From NCBI GenBank assembly GCA_035477215.1, contig DATIKU010000058.1, positions 1 through 64,000 on the forward strand: a DNA stretch of 64,000 nt. The letters run 5' to 3'. Under the pieces are notes generated by a model that did no database searches, was not told the DNA's origin, and saw nothing but the letters and a program-made list of their open reading frames with translations. This document shows, one piece after another, positions 9,601 through 17,400 of the stretch (within the stretch, counting starts at the first letter, position 1; every line of letters begins with the position of its first letter). This DNA is from Spirochaetota bacterium (GTDB lineage Bacteria > Spirochaetota > UBA4802 > UBA5368). Made by a program: the position numbers and the translations under genes.

Positions 9601-9695
9601 GTCCCCTGCCCGGTGCGAAGGTACCGGGCCCGACACGGCGGGAGCCGTGGCGCTGGGACACGGCACGGCATCATTCGCCGCCGGGGAGCGGGTGA
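6678..9695 (+). CDS. dnaE2: Error-prone DNA polymerase III alpha subunit DnaE2
   Basis: A 1005-residue C-family polymerase, the translesion enzyme of ImuB/DnaE2 mutasomes. The N-terminal PHP domain begins FTHLQTHSCYSLLYG. The catalytic acids appear in PDIDVDF (342-349, D344/D346/D348) and KIDLLG (D485). The helix-hairpin region contains KILTKKNRGEH and the C-terminal OB fold contains VRLAGWPVTRKE. The length fits DnaE2 rather than the longer replicative DnaE. The start is GTG at 6678 with AGGAG at 6668-6672. It is coupled to imuB, and the short intergenic gap suggests one transcript from the 4577 promoter. Confidence 0.93.
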   Translation: MFTHLQTHSCYSLLYGVRRVDEIVDAAAAMGFYALALTDINNLYGMHDFTEACRKRGLRPIIGAELRTADDRAVVLARNREGFSRLTRLISARMRNADFSLPAGLSEGSDGLLVLTDTPRLLARLCGRVEELYAMVTPHSRRAEREARRRGIPLAACGDASFLSEDDHHVHRVLRAIAARGPLSSVRDEDCARSGSLLFGPDEADRLFDGLPEAIGNTEKIAALCTFDGSFEGFVFPPVLPGTGEPIKALRRAALDGAERRYGELSESVMERLEYELSIIEGKGFSSYFLAVAAIVARSSLTCGRGSAAASIVAYSLGITNVDPLRHHLYFERFLNPERLDPPDIDVDFAWDERDALIESVFREYGAGRSARVSTMAHFQGRSALRETARAYGIPEGEIGAVERRLAAPRASGAATGGGRTWDEIMRVARRITGLPRHLGVHVGGIVLTPGPVEDLAPVETANDGSTLLAWDKDGTEKAGLVKIDLLGNRSLAVVRDALLNLHGNGIDIDPLTWDPLNDTATQALLARGDSIGVFYVESPAMRQLQKKTGRGDFEHLVIHSSIIRPAANRFIAEYVSRLRGKEYAPLHPRLDRILAETYGIMCYQEDVSKVAVALAGFSDADADGLRKILTKKNRGEHLAAYRERFYKGALQNGVEAGAVDEIWSMIRSFDGYSFCKAHSASYAMVSFQSAYLKTHHPAEFMAAVLSNGGGYYSSGAYVNEACRMGLSVLHPDVNASALRYHGRGREIRVGLMAVGGLGSATLRSILQTRGKAGPFGSPDDFVARVSTGESEIVALVGAGAFDGLFGGVRRSLQLRTLLRLYASREETCQDDHTPVLFPAEKPLRPSLRPAAPSTEDLREEFRRLGFMCDHHPLELWKEALGRIPRAMGRELPGLIGTKVRLAGWPVTRKEILTARGDAMEFVSFEDETAIYETVLFPDEYRAFSHVLNDLRPYVIEGTVESDRGAVSLTVMRVRPLPGAKVPGPTRREPWRWDTARHHSPPGSG

Positions 9696-9780
9696 GGGTA
9701 TCTTCGGAGAATGCGCTCATGCGCACGATGCTGGGGCGTACGTGGCCGCTTGAACCCGCGAAAAGCCCGGGCGCGGCAGT

Positions 9781-9963
9781 TCAGTTTTCCCTTTCCCGCC
9801 CCGTGCGTCGCGAGAGTATCAGGTTGATCGATTGAAGCAGGCCCGTCCATTCGTGATCGGCCATATCGGCGAAGTTATGTGAAAGGAATTTCCAGTCCGG
9901 TTCCTTTCCGTGGCGTGCAAAGAGCGTTTCGAACTCCATTTTGCGCGTCGTCGTTTTCCCCAT
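9781..9963 (-). CDS. Small hypothetical protein, 60 aa
   Basis: A 60-residue charged protein beginning MGKTTTRKMEFETLF. Its frame continues upstream without a stop, but a near-consensus AGGAGGG lies six bases before the ATG at 9963, which fixes this start. It has no signal peptide or membrane segment, and the C-terminus is very basic. The family is not recognised. It is convergent with dnaE2 and divergent from the methyltransferase-like gene. Confidence 0.7.
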   Translation of the reverse strand: MGKTTTRKMEFETLFARHGKEPDWKFLSHNFADMADHEWTGLLQSINLILSRRTGREREN

Positions 9964-10041
9964 CGTATCCCTCCTAAATGACCTCTCGTGCGGAAAAAAT
10001 AATTGCAGGGCACGATACGGTCGAGTACTTTTCTTCACGCC

Positions 10042-10725
10042 ATGCACGATATACTGTCCTATCGGTTTCCGGAAGCGGACCGGCGCATCAACAACCCCTA
10101 TCTCGTCGAATTGCGCGCCCTTGTCGAAGGAATCAGGGAATCCGGGGGCGACGGGAGCGAGCTCCTGAAATACCGTGCCGAGCTCACCGCGCGCTACGCC
10201 TTTTCCGTCCCTACCATCGGCGTCCTCGAGATGATATCTTTCCATTCGCCGCTGGTCGAGATCGGAGCCGGAAGCGGTTACTGGGCCAGGTGCCTTGCAC
10301 AACTCGGCGCGGACGTCGTAGCCTACGACCGCCTGCCGCCCGACGACTCCCTGCCATGGCCGCACGGCCCCTGGGACGAGATGAACTACTGGTTCGATTC
10401 GGAGTGGTATCCGGTGCAGAATGGCGACGAGCGTTTCGCCGCGATGCATCCCGTAAGGACGCTCCTGCTTTCCTGGCCGCTCCTCGACGACCCGATGGCC
10501 TCAAGCGCCCTCCGGCACCATGCGGCGGCCGGCGGTACGCGTTTCATCTATATCGGAGACGCCGCGTCCTCCGGCGACGCGGTATTTCATGAGATGAAAA
10601 AATCGTATGCCCTTCTGGCGCGGCACAAGCTGTGGAGCTGGCCGGGAATCGATGATTACGTGGAGATTTACTCGATCAATCCGCGGACCGCGACTGATCC
10701 CACAGATCGTCCCATATCATCCTGA
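10042..10725 (+). CDS. SAM-dependent methyltransferase-like protein
   Basis: A 227-residue protein with a class I methyltransferase motif I (VEIGAGSGYWARCL) followed at the right spacing by an acidic strand end (VVAYDRLPP). The later segment RFIYIGDAASSGDAVFHEMK fits the core fold. Its substrate is not identifiable. There is no convincing ribosome site, so the ATG at 10042 is chosen because the domain starts soon after it. Its last 50 bases overlap, in convergent orientation, the end of the repeat-protein gene. Confidence 0.7.
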   Translation: MHDILSYRFPEADRRINNPYLVELRALVEGIRESGGDGSELLKYRAELTARYAFSVPTIGVLEMISFHSPLVEIGAGSGYWARCLAQLGADVVAYDRLPPDDSLPWPHGPWDEMNYWFDSEWYPVQNGDERFAAMHPVRTLLLSWPLLDDPMASSALRHHAAAGGTRFIYIGDAASSGDAVFHEMKKSYALLARHKLWSWPGIDDYVEIYSINPRTATDPTDRPISS

Positions 10726-11317
10726 GGGCGAACCGCCATCGCTCGTGATCGAAAGCGCGCCCTCTCCACTCCGCGCCGTCTTCCACGAAATACTCCAGCC
10801 GCTTCCATGCACGCAGAAAGTCGAAACGTTTCCAGAGACAGCCGGCCTTGTAGATGAATTCGAGGCGGTCGGTTTTGATAAGCTCATCGAAGCCCCGGTC
10901 GTAATCGAACTCCTTCCAGTGTGCGCCGGCGTAAAAAAGGTACTCGACGTCGCCGAGCTCCGTCATGGCCTGGAAGGCGCGGTCGTAGTCGAAGCCTTTC
11001 CAGTCGAGACCGGAATAGAATATATAGCGGGGATTGCCAAGCGCGATCAGCTTTTCGAGGCCGGCTGCGCGGTCATACTCCTTCCAGTACCAGCCCGCGC
11101 GATAGAGATATTCCGCGTCACCGATCTCGCACAGGGCGTGAAAACCGGCCGCATAATCGAAGCGTTTCCAGTAGGTGCCGGCGAGGTAGATGAACCGGGG
11201 CTCTCTTCTGCGGACCAGTTCGGCGAATCCGCGGGTGTAATCGAACGAACCGCCCGCCCTTCCGGCGCGGATTATCCCGCCTGATGGAGAGGATGCGTAA
11301 AACTCTTCCCGTATCAT
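10676..11317 (-). CDS. Unknown protein made of 28-residue tandem repeats
   Basis: A 213-residue protein not assigned to any family. Five consecutive repeats of exactly 28 residues occupy 26-53, 54-81, 82-109, 110-137 and 138-165, with a partial sixth after them. Each repeat begins with D plus an aromatic or Arg residue and has the pattern DY-x-x-(G/A)-F...L....(D/E)-(Y/F)-(I/L)-(Y/F)-x-(A/S)-G-x-x-W-K-x-(F/Y). This suggests two short helices per unit and a solenoid scaffold. GGTGAGGA precedes the chosen ATG at 11317, 17 bases after the VWA gene stops, so it is the third gene of a MoxR/VWA operon. It has no signal peptide. Confidence 0.8.
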   Translation of the reverse strand: MIREEFYASSPSGGIIRAGRAGGSFDYTRGFAELVRRREPRFIYLAGTYWKRFDYAAGFHALCEIGDAEYLYRAGWYWKEYDRAAGLEKLIALGNPRYIFYSGLDWKGFDYDRAFQAMTELGDVEYLFYAGAHWKEFDYDRGFDELIKTDRLEFIYKAGCLWKRFDFLRAWKRLEYFVEDGAEWRGRAFDHERWRFALRMIWDDLWDQSRSAD

Positions 11318-11334
11318 TTCCTCACCCGGTATAT

Positions 11335-12759
11335 TCACAACCGAATCGCCACCGATTTGCCGAAGGGCGCAACGAAAGGCTCGCCGCGCCCGGAGGAAAT
11401 GACCCACAGCGTCGGTGAGTATTTCTTCAACTCGCTCAGGTCATAGATGTGGCCGTCGGTAATCACCACCAGCATCTCGCGGTGTGCGTTTGTCATGAAT
11501 TCATTGAAGAGCGGGGCGAAAAAAGTGGTGCCGCTGTTCTGTGACTTCAGATATTTCCAATCACCGCGGCGGTAACGGTACGGTTTCGTACGGTCGTTCG
11601 ACGGAACGAGCCGGTCCCCTTCTTTTCGCGGCACGTACACGCCCTCATCAACACATACGAGGTTCACCGTGTATTTGCCAAGCAGCTCCTCGATCACGCC
11701 GAACGCCTCCCCGAGGTCGGCCGGTTTCACCACCATCGACCCCGAAACGTCGACGACGACGGTGATCGTCCGTTTCTGGACGAACGCCCGCCCCGGCGCG
11801 TAAATGCCCCCGGCGAAATAGCGCCGGTTGAAGCGGCTGTAGGAATACTTCCATTCGCTCGTATGCGACGCGTAATCGATGTAGCTCTTTACGAGCGACC
11901 GCCACGACGAGATATCGACGTCGCGCAGCGAGCGCACAAGGACCTCGATCTCCCCGAACGCGCGCTCGCGCCTGCACACCGCGTCCTGACGGGCCAGACC
12001 GAACACGCGCTCCATCAGGGAGTCCACGCGCCGCTTTTGCTCCTCGTCGCGGTAGCAGTGCATTCCCGTCGGCAGGATGTTCCCGCGGTCGTCCTTGAAG
12101 ATGATGCCCCCCTTCGGGTTGTCCGAATCCGAAGTTGCGAGGTCCTGGCGGTCGGTGTCCCGATCGGCGGCGGTATCGGGATGGTAACGCTCACCGGTTA
12201 CGGAGCGGTCACCGGATACGTCATCACTCTCCACGGCGCGAACCGGAATATCCGCCAGCTTTTCATCCGGACGGTCCGCAAGCCAGCGATACACATCCTC
12301 CCATGATGGATCGGCGATACAGGTTTCGCCCGAAAAGCGCGCGGGAACGAGGGGCAGCCCATCGGGAAGCAGCAGGCGCGGCGGAGAATCCCCTCCGGTC
12401 CTCGAGAAGAAGTTCCGCTCCCGCGAACGGATGTAGCTGTTTATCACCATGTCCTGCGCGAGGTTTTGGAGTATGGGGTCCGCGCCGGTACGCGCGCGAT
12501 GGCGGTGATTGTGGACCAGATGCAGAAGCTCGTGGACGAGCAGACCGATGAGGTCCTCCACGTTCGATCGCCCGGCGAAATCCCCGTTGTAATAGAGCAC
12601 GGAACCGTCGCCGGCCGAATCGAGCGCAATGGTCGATACGCCCCGGCTTTCAATGAAGTCAACGGCCTGATAGAAGTATGAAACGAAACGGCTGCGTCCC
12701 CACAAAAGTTCGAGCGTGTCGCTCATCCGGTCCGAAAGCAAGGGCGCGCGTACCGGCAT
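11335..12759 (-). CDS. VWA-domain protein with N-terminal HExxH metallopeptidase-like region (DUF2201-like)
   Basis: A 474-residue protein. The N-terminal part has HELLH at 76-80 followed by LVHNH, a zinc-protease-like motif. A polar, Asp-rich linker in the middle is followed by a C-terminal VWA domain carrying the MIDAS motif VVDVSGSM and a TDGH segment. This architecture matches DUF2201/VWA-like partners of MoxR ATPases. Its start codon overlaps the MoxR stop by one base, indicating tight translational coupling. MoxR-VWA pairs act as metal-dependent chaperone systems; the target here is unknown. Confidence 0.86.
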   Translation of the reverse strand: MPVRAPLLSDRMSDTLELLWGRSRFVSYFYQAVDFIESRGVSTIALDSAGDGSVLYYNGDFAGRSNVEDLIGLLVHELLHLVHNHRHRARTGADPILQNLAQDMVINSYIRSRERNFFSRTGGDSPPRLLLPDGLPLVPARFSGETCIADPSWEDVYRWLADRPDEKLADIPVRAVESDDVSGDRSVTGERYHPDTAADRDTDRQDLATSDSDNPKGGIIFKDDRGNILPTGMHCYRDEEQKRRVDSLMERVFGLARQDAVCRRERAFGEIEVLVRSLRDVDISSWRSLVKSYIDYASHTSEWKYSYSRFNRRYFAGGIYAPGRAFVQKRTITVVVDVSGSMVVKPADLGEAFGVIEELLGKYTVNLVCVDEGVYVPRKEGDRLVPSNDRTKPYRYRRGDWKYLKSQNSGTTFFAPLFNEFMTNAHREMLVVITDGHIYDLSELKKYSPTLWVISSGRGEPFVAPFGKSVAIRL

Positions 12760-13919
12760 CAGGCATCCTCCAGAATGCCGCCGAACGCCGTGCGGATTGC
12801 CGCCCTGTCCCCGTCGGCGAGGAGGGAAAGCGCCCGCGGAACCAGGCTAAAGAGCCCGCACTGTCGCAGCAACGTATGGAAAAAAGAAATCCGCCTGTCG
12901 GCGCGCGAATGGCCGACGAAGAGAAGCGTATGCGCGAGCTCATTTAAGTCTTCGCCGATGAAGTCTCCTTTCAGCAGCATGTTCTTCTCTCTTAAATGCC
13001 CAAGCGCCCCCGAAACAGCCCAGAGGATGTCCTCGGAGGGGATCCGGCCGTCGCGCATTCCCTCCAATTTATAACCGTCTCCGTTCAACACATCGGCGGT
13101 CGTAATCCTTCTCGGCCGTGTCAGCTGCGACGTGAAATCGCTCCCGGCGACGATACCGACAAGCGACTCGATCATTTTCTCAAGGGTCGTTCCTTTGTTT
13201 CCCGCCAGGTAGCGGCACAGATCGTCCTCGCCCTCGAGTCCATATGCGACGCGTATGGCCTGGGATACCTGGTGCCACCCGCGCGGGTTGGGATTGATGT
13301 TCCGCTCGTCCCACAACTTTTCGGGGTAGATTGTTACGTATCGGATAACCGACGGATGGATGCCTTCACGGTGGGCCCAGCGTATCCAGTCGGCCGCTGT
13401 CGGCTTGAGCTGGACGATGACGAGCCTGCCGTCGAGGGCGGAATCGTCGAAATCCGTGATTGTGGTATTGTCCTCGTCGCCGAGGTTTCCGGCGAGTATT
13501 ATGCAGGTATTCGAGGGCAGATTGTGCTCTCCGCAACACCGGTCGGTAATGATCTGAAACAGCGTCTGTATCACCGTGGGATGGGCGCGGTTTGACTCGT
13601 CGAGGAACCAGACTATGCCGTCATTGCCCGCCGGCACCTCGGGCGGAGGGATGAACCTCGGCCGATAATAGATCATCCGCCCTTCGTCGGCATCGGGCAC
13701 CGGATACCCCCCGAGATCGACGTTCTCCTTGAAGGCAAGTCGGGTATCGATGAAAAGACGGTTCTTCCGCTTTGCCGCCTGGACGACAATCGCGGATTTC
13801 CCGACTCCTGGATGGCCTACGATCTTGAGGGCGTAATTGATCCGGTCTCCCGAATCGAGATATCGGTCGAGAATCTCCTCGAGCTCGGTAACGTTTACTT
13901 CAACCGGTTTCTTATTCAT
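12759..13919 (-). CDS. MoxR-like AAA+ ATPase
   Basis: A 386-residue AAA+ ATPase with Walker A GHPGVGKS (35-42), Walker B IVWFLDESNRA at about 118 and sensor-1-like CIILAGNLGDEDN. It is the first gene of a three-gene leftward operon with the HExxH-VWA protein and the 28-residue repeat protein. MoxR ATPases work with VWA proteins to remodel or metallate client complexes. Only a weak purine-rich ribosome site precedes the ATG. Confidence 0.88.
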   Translation of the reverse strand: MNKKPVEVNVTELEEILDRYLDSGDRINYALKIVGHPGVGKSAIVVQAAKRKNRLFIDTRLAFKENVDLGGYPVPDADEGRMIYYRPRFIPPPEVPAGNDGIVWFLDESNRAHPTVIQTLFQIITDRCCGEHNLPSNTCIILAGNLGDEDNTTITDFDDSALDGRLVIVQLKPTAADWIRWAHREGIHPSVIRYVTIYPEKLWDERNINPNPRGWHQVSQAIRVAYGLEGEDDLCRYLAGNKGTTLEKMIESLVGIVAGSDFTSQLTRPRRITTADVLNGDGYKLEGMRDGRIPSEDILWAVSGALGHLREKNMLLKGDFIGEDLNELAHTLLFVGHSRADRRISFFHTLLRQCGLFSLVPRALSLLADGDRAAIRTAFGGILEDA

Positions 13920-14119
13920 TGACGATTTCTTTCACCGTTCACGATACGGTCGCCTTCCTGGATTCGGCATGAAGGCGTCCGCCGGCCTGTCACACTTTAC
14001 CGAGTATACCATGTGCGGAAAGAATCGCAAATATTTCAATAGCATTATCGATTGAGTTGCCGGATAATTCTCCACCGTCGCCGGCATCGGACGCATTCTG
14101 TCCGGTTTGCCAATACAAA

Positions 14120-14146
14120 CGCCGCGCACCCTCTGGACGCGCGGCG
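14120..14146 (-). terminator. GC-rich hairpin, probable terminator after nrfA
   Basis: CGCCGCGC and GCGCGGCG form a perfect 8-bp stem 47 bases downstream of the nrfA stop. The T tract on the minus strand is weak (TTTGTATT), so efficiency is uncertain. The surrounding 13920-14192 gap contains nothing else recognisable. Confidence 0.5.
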
Positions 14147-14192
14147 ATACAATAATCCCGGTTGAGACCTTCCCTGCGAGGCTCCCGTCCGA

Positions 14193-15683
14193 TCAGATAC
14201 CCCGTGCACCGCGCGGGAGTAATTTATCCTGGGTCCCGTACGGGTCCTTGAATTCATGCCCTGGCCTGAAATTGATCTTGTGCGTGCCCCTACCATTGAG
14301 ATAGCGCGCGAGCTCCAGATTGATCGACTCGGGAATCTGAATGCCCGCCTGGGCCAGCGCCTGCCTCAGCAGGGCCTCGGCTTTGGTCGCATAGGCGATC
14401 GAATCACCGAGTACCCTTCCCGCTTCGTCCGGATTGTGGAAGCCCACCGAATTTTCCGCACCGATGAAGATGCCGCGATAAATCGCCTCCTCATAAAAGG
14501 ATTTGGCCTTTTCGTACAGGGCCGGGTTTACGGTCTTTCCCCGGGCCTGCTGGTTATGGGCAAGCTCGAACAGTTTCGCCACCGTCGCCGTGGCATATCC
14601 GGCCCGTATCAGCAATGAAGCGGTGCGGTCCTGAATGGTCTTGATTCTCGACCTCAGGCGATCGGCGGACTGGGGATGGCAGTTGGAGCAGGAACGAAGG
14701 TCGTCTTTGAGCGGGCTCATAATGTTATGGTCTGAAATTTTAAACGATCCAACCCGCTTGTACGGCATGTGACAGTCGGCGCACGCCAGCCCCGCCTTGA
14801 AGTGCGGACTCTGGTTTGTGAAAAACTCGAACTCCGGGTGCCGTATGAACGCCATCTTGAATCCCGTAACGGCCTGTTTCCATTCCTTGTTTGCCGGGTC
14901 TGACAACAGCACCCTGATGATATTTTCGATGCTGATGTTGCCCCAGGTGCTTCCCTTCCAGGGAAAGACCACGTTGGTGGACTGCATCTTCTCGTCTTTC
15001 GGTATGAAATAGGTCACATGGCAGTGTGCGCAGACCGTCATGCGCATTTCCTGTCTGCTGAGCCTGTCTTTGCCAATCGTTTTCAAACCCTCCGCGAGCG
15101 TCCAGCGCGACACCCTGAGGTCCATGGTCTTGTTATCATGACAGTCGATGCAGGTTACGCCAAGATCGCGGTGCTCTTTCGGTATCTTGTCAACGGCGTC
15201 CGCATACGGCATTTTGAAGATATCCTTGCCATATTCTTTCACCAGTTTGCCCGCATAGGGCGATTTGCACGTCAGGCACGCTCCGCCGGCCTTAGTGCGC
15301 GACTGGTCGATCTCGCGCTGGTCGATCATCATGTAATAATGCCCGCGCGGTTCGTTGTATTCTATACCGAAACCCCAGCCGTTAAAGAGGAGCGCCATGA
15401 AGGGAAACTCGGAGAGCTTGTCCCAGATTGTCTTATCGGTGTCCCAGCCGCGCTTGTAAAAGCTTTTCTCCTTCGGACGCGGCTCTTTAGTTTTCAGCCA
15501 CGATTCGTATTGCAGTGGATATACCTCACCCCATTTGGCTGCATCGAATTCCTCGTCGGCAATCTGAGCGGTCTTGAACATCTCGGCTCTGTCCGGGGCA
15601 CAGCCGTCGAAAAAGATGAAGAACGAAAAGAGGCACACGGCGGATACCGCAAGCGCATATATGAGAACCTTGTTTTTCATCAT
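14193..15683 (-). CDS. nrfA: Ammonia-forming cytochrome c nitrite reductase, catalytic subunit
   Basis: A 496-residue periplasmic pentaheme cytochrome that reduces nitrite to ammonium with six electrons. The active-site heme has the diagnostic CxxCK motif (CLTCK, 136-140). Four CxxCH hemes follow at 178-182, 218-222, 301-305 and 332-336. The N-terminal hydrophobic segment is an export signal or anchor. The gene lies 19 bases after nrfH and ends the operon. Length and heme order match NrfA well. Electrons are expected from the menaquinol pool through NrfH. Confidence 0.97.
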   Translation of the reverse strand: MMKNKVLIYALAVSAVCLFSFFIFFDGCAPDRAEMFKTAQIADEEFDAAKWGEVYPLQYESWLKTKEPRPKEKSFYKRGWDTDKTIWDKLSEFPFMALLFNGWGFGIEYNEPRGHYYMMIDQREIDQSRTKAGGACLTCKSPYAGKLVKEYGKDIFKMPYADAVDKIPKEHRDLGVTCIDCHDNKTMDLRVSRWTLAEGLKTIGKDRLSRQEMRMTVCAHCHVTYFIPKDEKMQSTNVVFPWKGSTWGNISIENIIRVLLSDPANKEWKQAVTGFKMAFIRHPEFEFFTNQSPHFKAGLACADCHMPYKRVGSFKISDHNIMSPLKDDLRSCSNCHPQSADRLRSRIKTIQDRTASLLIRAGYATATVAKLFELAHNQQARGKTVNPALYEKAKSFYEEAIYRGIFIGAENSVGFHNPDEAGRVLGDSIAYATKAEALLRQALAQAGIQIPESINLELARYLNGRGTHKINFRPGHEFKDPYGTQDKLLPRGARGI

Positions 15684-15702
15684 GTCGCCAATCCCTCTTA
15701 TA

Positions 15703-16185
15703 TTAAAATTCGTTTATCCTGTTGTGAAACTGGTTGCGGTGGCAGTCCCAGCAGTTCATCGTGTCGACGCTGATGGCCGACACCAGCCCCTCGTGGCACC
15801 GTATGCAGTTTTTCTGTATGGTTTTTCTGGCGTGACGTGAAGAATGTATCGGATCGGGGACCAGTCCGGTATAAAAGTAGAGAACGTCTTTGATTCCGTC
15901 GAGACCCTTCCAGATGTAATGATTGACGAAATTATCGTTGGGCAGGTGGCAGTCCACACAGCGTATCTGCGTATGTTTTCCGCCGTAAAACCAGTCTTCG
16001 TATTGCGGAAGCATGACATGACAGCTTGCACAGTACTCGGTCGTGGAGGTTTTTTTCATGTATCCGGGAAGCGCGGCCGCAAGTCCGACCACAAAGACGA
16101 CCGCGACGAGGGCGATTATACGCCGCCGTTTATCCGCAAGCATTTCTTTTAATTTTACGCGCAGCGAATCGATTAAATCCTTCAT
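15703..16185 (-). CDS. nrfH: NrfH-type tetraheme quinol dehydrogenase
   Basis: A 160-residue NapC/NirT-family cytochrome with one N-terminal membrane anchor (about 22-41) and four heme motifs: CASCH (52-56), CVDCH (76-80), CIRCH (127-131) and CWDCH (145-149). It anchors NrfA to the cytoplasmic membrane and passes electrons from menaquinol. It sits immediately upstream of nrfA. The ribosome site is weak. The gene follows a cupin gene by 70 bases and may be read from the upstream ferredoxin/MarR promoter. Confidence 0.96.
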   Translation of the reverse strand: MKDLIDSLRVKLKEMLADKRRRIIALVAVVFVVGLAAALPGYMKKTSTTEYCASCHVMLPQYEDWFYGGKHTQIRCVDCHLPNDNFVNHYIWKGLDGIKDVLYFYTGLVPDPIHSSRHARKTIQKNCIRCHEGLVSAISVDTMNCWDCHRNQFHNRINEF

Positions 16186-16255
16186 ACCGTACAGTCAAAG
16201 CATATTTCGCTGAAAAGTTAAAGTTTTTTTCAACAGGCAAAAGCCCTCTGTAAAT

Positions 16256-16579
16256 TTACTTTATCATAACGAGCATCATCTTGCACGGTGAAAGCGCCTC
16301 GAGAGCATGCGGCCTGTCCGCCGGCATGATGATCATCTCGCCGGCCGAGAGCCTGAACGGCCTGCCCTCAATGAAAATGCTCATGTCACCTTCGATTATC
16401 GAGACAAGCGCGTCGAATGGCGCCGTGTGCTCGCTCAATTTTTCGCCCGTATCGAAGCCGAACAGCGTTACCGTGCCCGCTGGTTTGTTGATCAGCGTTT
16501 TGCTGACCACGGCTTTATCCTGTACGCCGATCAGTTCCCCGAGTTTCAATCCCTCTTTTGTATAATCGTTGTTATCCAT
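16256..16579 (-). CDS. Small cupin-domain protein
   Basis: A 107-residue single-domain cupin. The first motif is partly kept (SEHTAPFDALVSIIEGDMSI) and the second reads MPADRPHALEA, so metal ligands are reduced. A GTG six bases upstream touches the AGAGG site directly, whereas ATG 16579 has proper spacing. It lies between the MarR gene and nrfH on the same strand. Cupins of this sort accompany redox and nitrosative-stress genes, but the ligand is unknown. Confidence 0.85.
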   Translation of the reverse strand: MDNNDYTKEGLKLGELIGVQDKAVVSKTLINKPAGTVTLFGFDTGEKLSEHTAPFDALVSIIEGDMSIFIEGRPFRLSAGEMIIMPADRPHALEALSPCKMMLVMIK

Positions 16580-16703
16580 TATCACACCTCTTTTATTTTA
16601 AGGTTTCCACGCTAAAAAAACCTTCAGCTCCTTCCGGATACTCACCATCCTCAGGGGACTTGAAATACGTTGCACTCCGGTGTTTTTGCCCAAACCCCGA
16701 CAT

Positions 16704-17300
16704 TCATACTTTTGGCGAGTGGACTGCGCAGCCGATCATCACCCCCGATTCATCGAAACGTCTGCCGGTAATTTTGCAAATGTACCGCGCACCGCAATCA
16801 TCATCCGCTATCCGCATATTCCCGCATACCATGCACATTCTCGCGCTGCTCAAAACTCCCTTCTCGAAGAGCGAGGAGATAAGTCCGGAAAGAAAACGCA
16901 TCGCAACGTTCTTTTGGTCTTCGGGGAAGGAACTCACCGTTTCAATCATCGTGTTCTTCCATCTGCCGACGGCCCGTACCGTTCTTCTGCCTTCCCTGGT
17001 CAGGGAGAGAACGACCGATCTGCGGTCCTCCGGGCTCGATTCCTTGATCAGGAGCCCCTTGGACTCCAGCGAACTGACGGCATCGCTCACCGTTGGCGGA
17101 GTAAGGTCGAATTCCTTCGCTATGGCCCCTACTTTCCGTAACTCCTCCGGACCACCGGCGATATGGAGCAGGAATAGCAACTGGATAGGGCTCAGTTTTT
17201 CAGCGCTTGCCGCTTCCCACAACAGCATTCGCGACACCTGTGCGATCTTTTCAAATGCCGTAACTATTCTTTCATCAATGCCTGTATTCGCCGGTTCCAT
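16704..17300 (-). CDS. MarR-family regulator with a Cys-rich C-terminal extension
   Basis: A 198-residue transcription factor. The winged HTH lies at about 55-105, with the MarR wing signature SPEDRRSVVLSLTREG. The usual family length is near 150; here about 45 residues are added, with five cysteines (C156, C159, C169, C175, C191) arranged CxxC-x9-C-x5-C-x15-C. Such a tail could bind zinc or an Fe-S cluster and sense redox or NO, but this is inference. AAGGA precedes the ATG. It sits inside the ferredoxin-cupin-nrfHA strand, and the palindrome at 18306-18326 is its likely operator. Confidence 0.9.
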   Translation of the reverse strand: MEPANTGIDERIVTAFEKIAQVSRMLLWEAASAEKLSPIQLLFLLHIAGGPEELRKVGAIAKEFDLTPPTVSDAVSSLESKGLLIKESSPEDRRSVVLSLTREGRRTVRAVGRWKNTMIETVSSFPEDQKNVAMRFLSGLISSLFEKGVLSSARMCMVCGNMRIADDDCGARYICKITGRRFDESGVMIGCAVHSPKV

Positions 17301-17400
17301 TTTCGCTGGTCCTTCCCGTGCCTTGAATTACGGTCCTTCCGTCATTACCCGCCCAATGCACTCGTCCGCCTTCGGGCACTATCGGAAGCGATGGTTTTGG

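Noticed and set aside
16599-16622. AAGGTTT/AAACCTT inverted repeat between cupin and MarR genes
   Set aside because: Short AT-rich stem with no clear tail; it could be a weak terminator but cannot be distinguished from chance.
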